From positions 1-64,000 of the forward strand of contig DIAS01000056.1 of assembly GCA_002415855.1 (NCBI GenBank): DNA of 64,000 nt. The letters run 5' to 3'. This DNA is from Bacteroidales bacterium UBA5072. GTDB lineage: Bacteria; Bacteroidota; Bacteroidia; Bacteroidales; UBA10428. The position numbers and the translations under genes are program-made. Position 1 is the stretch's first letter; each line of letters begins with the position of its first letter. Of this stretch, positions 62,953-64,000 are shown in pieces. The notes below the pieces were generated by a model. That model was not told where the DNA came from and made no database searches. It worked only from the letters and a program-made list of their open reading frames with translations.

Positions 62953-63710
62953 TGGAAAAGAGCGCTTTTACTATCCTGTTGCTGGGGTGGATGATCCTGG
63001 CCTGTATTGTGTTTGCCGTATTAATGATCATAACGGCACCCTATGGACGACATTCCAGCAGGAAGTGGGGTGTTACCATCCCCAACAGCGTAGGATGGAT
63101 CCTTATGGAAGCTCCGGCATTGCTGATTTTTCTGTATTTCTTCCTTGCAGGCAATGCGGATAAAAGTGCAACCGTATGGATCATAGTCATTTTATTTACC
63201 CTGCACTATATCAACCGGTCATTGGTCTATCCGCTCAGAATCAGAACAAAAGGCAAGGAAATGCCCTTGCTGATTGTGTTCATGGCCATTTGTTTCAATG
63301 CAGTGAATGGTTTTGTCAACGGCTATTTTCTGGGCAGCCTGCAGGATCAGTACAACCTTTCCTGGATGTATGACATGAGATTCATTGCCGGAACAAGCCT
63401 GTTCCTGACAGGAATGATTATCAACGTATCTGCTGACGAGCGACTGATACGTCTGAGGAAAAACAGCGGCAATGGATACCAGATTCCTTACGGAAGACTT
63501 TTCAACAGGATCTCGTGTCCGAATTTTTTCGGAGAGATTGTTGAATGGGCAGGTTTTGCCCTGTTATGCTGGTCATTACCGGCTCTGTCGTTTTTTATGT
63601 GGACATTGTGTAATCTTGTGCCCAGGGCGATTGATCATCACCGTTGGTATAAGAGGCAATTTGCGGATTATCCGGCCGAAAGAAAAGCCGTAATTCCCTA
63701 TTTGATTTAA
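62952..63710 (+). CDS. Steroid 5-alpha-reductase-like membrane enzyme
   Basis: The 252-residue protein has about six membrane helices. It contains LHYINRSLVYPLRI, NVSADERLIRLRK, GYQIPYGRLFNRISCPNFFGEIVEWAGFA and a C-terminal FADYPAERKAVIPYLI, the PF02544 pattern (NADPH-dependent 3-oxo-5-alpha-steroid 4-dehydrogenase). In bacteria such enzymes act on steroids, bile acids or long-chain enones. The 1-nt overlap with the SDR gene before it (TAATG) marks a coupled pair. The true substrate is not known. Confidence 0.87.
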   Translation: MEKSAFTILLLGWMILACIVFAVLMIITAPYGRHSSRKWGVTIPNSVGWILMEAPALLIFLYFFLAGNADKSATVWIIVILFTLHYINRSLVYPLRIRTKGKEMPLLIVFMAICFNAVNGFVNGYFLGSLQDQYNLSWMYDMRFIAGTSLFLTGMIINVSADERLIRLRKNSGNGYQIPYGRLFNRISCPNFFGEIVEWAGFALLCWSLPALSFFMWTLCNLVPRAIDHHRWYKRQFADYPAERKAVIPYLI

Positions 63711-63759
63711 TGACCTTGGCAATGTGCTACAATAGAAAAGATTAATTTACTGAATTGTA

Positions 63760-63790
63760 TATTTTTGTAAGCAAAGAATCAGGAGGAAAA
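63760..63790 (+). promoter_or_regulatory. -7-like box and strong Shine-Dalgarno before the carboxylesterase gene
   Basis: TATTTTTG at 63760-63767 fits the Bacteroidota -7 element TAnnTTTG; no good TTG at -33 was seen. AGGAGG at 63781-63786 stands 8 nt before the ATG at 63795, an unusually good ribosome site for this group. Confidence 0.4.
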
Positions 63791-63794
63791 TTCA

Positions 63795-64000
63795 ATGAAA
63801 ACTTCATGCAAACTGATCATAGTAATTCTTGCACTGTTTATTCCCGGAAGGTTCATAGCCAGTTCCAATGCCCAGCCGGTAAAAGTGGATGGTGGTTTGG
63901 TTGAGGGAACTGTTGAGAACGGAATTTCGGTTTATAAAGGGATCCCCTTTGCTGCCCCTCCGGTGGGAGATCTTCGCTGGCGTGCTCCCCAGCCTGTCAG
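63795..64000 (+). CDS. Type-B carboxylesterase/lipase family protein, 3' partial
   Basis: The frame from ATG 63795 runs off the window. A signal peptide (LIIVILALFIPGRFIA) precedes VKVDGGLVEGTVENGISVYKG and IPFAAPPVGDLRWRAPQPV. These are the N-terminal marks of PF00135 carboxylesterases (YKGIPFAAPPVGxLRW). The catalytic Ser, Glu and His lie beyond the window. It is a secreted or lipid-anchored esterase in relatives and is 84 nt after the reductase gene. Confidence 0.9.
   Translation, partial: MKTSCKLIIVILALFIPGRFIASSNAQPVKVDGGLVEGTVENGISVYKGIPFAAPPVGDLRWRAPQPV

Overview
The window reads as chromosomal DNA of a member of the Bacteroidota, probably an environmental or anaerobic Bacteroidales-type organism. 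Evidence: a type IX secretion (T9SS) C-terminal sorting domain, a NigD-like lipoprotein, a periplasmic propeller/Y_Y_Y sensor kinase, a DUF5916 outer-membrane protein, several MacB/FtsX-type permeases ending in NPVEALRYE, few clear Shine-Dalgarno sites and moderate GC. No tRNA, rRNA, insertion sequence, prophage or CRISPR array was seen.

Region by region. (1) 1-4967: citrate lyase genes citE (cut by the window edge), citF, a citX-citG fusion and citC, with 4-nt overlaps after citF. (2) 5140-9431: single genes (SiaC-like protein, FAD oxidoreductase fused to an SRPBCC-like domain, pterin dehydratase, ArsR/AHSA1 pair with an operator, DUF2905). (3) 9606-23169: the most striking part. Two convergent gene sets encode five radical SAM polypeptides with six radical SAM domains, two PqqD-like (RiPP recognition) proteins, an Fe-S aldo/keto reductase, a 136-residue precursor-like peptide with 22 cysteines in its C-terminal half, and a T9SS-exported PQQ-type propeller. 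(4) 23299-39809: two paralogous sigma-54 regulator/histidine kinase pairs, each divergent from FtsX-family transporter genes. Both divergent gaps carry two operator-like sites 21-22 nt apart and, about 70-80 nt further on, a -24/-12-like sequence. (5) 39874-48673: propeller sensor kinase, DUF5916 protein, DUF2807 adhesin-like lipoprotein, NigD-like lipoprotein, NAD(P)-binding protein. (6) 48814-50505: a 27-codon reading frame and a seven-blade WD40 protein that both carry the C-x-C-D cysteine motif of the precursor at 14028; the WD40 protein also ends in YWYP. (7) 51013-58997: an envelope-stress style set (YtxH, holin-like, CsbD-like and tiny membrane proteins, AI-2E-type permease, cupin, AraC regulator), tightly linked to a glycosyltransferase and a GH130 enzyme. 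(8) 59209-64000: START-like protein, Uup-type ABC-F ATPase, a 3-beta-HSD-like SDR with a 5-alpha-reductase-like membrane enzyme, and the start of a type-B carboxylesterase.

How the genes may work together. The central hypothesis is a cysteine-rich ribosomally made, radical SAM-modified peptide system: maturases and PqqD-like adaptors flank the peptide gene, and the same cysteine motif is fused to a WD40 propeller 35 kb away. That the cysteine segments are substrates is inference; the motif sharing and gene order are seen directly. The sigma-54 region looks like two duplicated signalling modules that control membrane transporters acting on an envelope stress or a peptide. The 51-59 kb block looks like a stress regulon under the AraC-type regulator.
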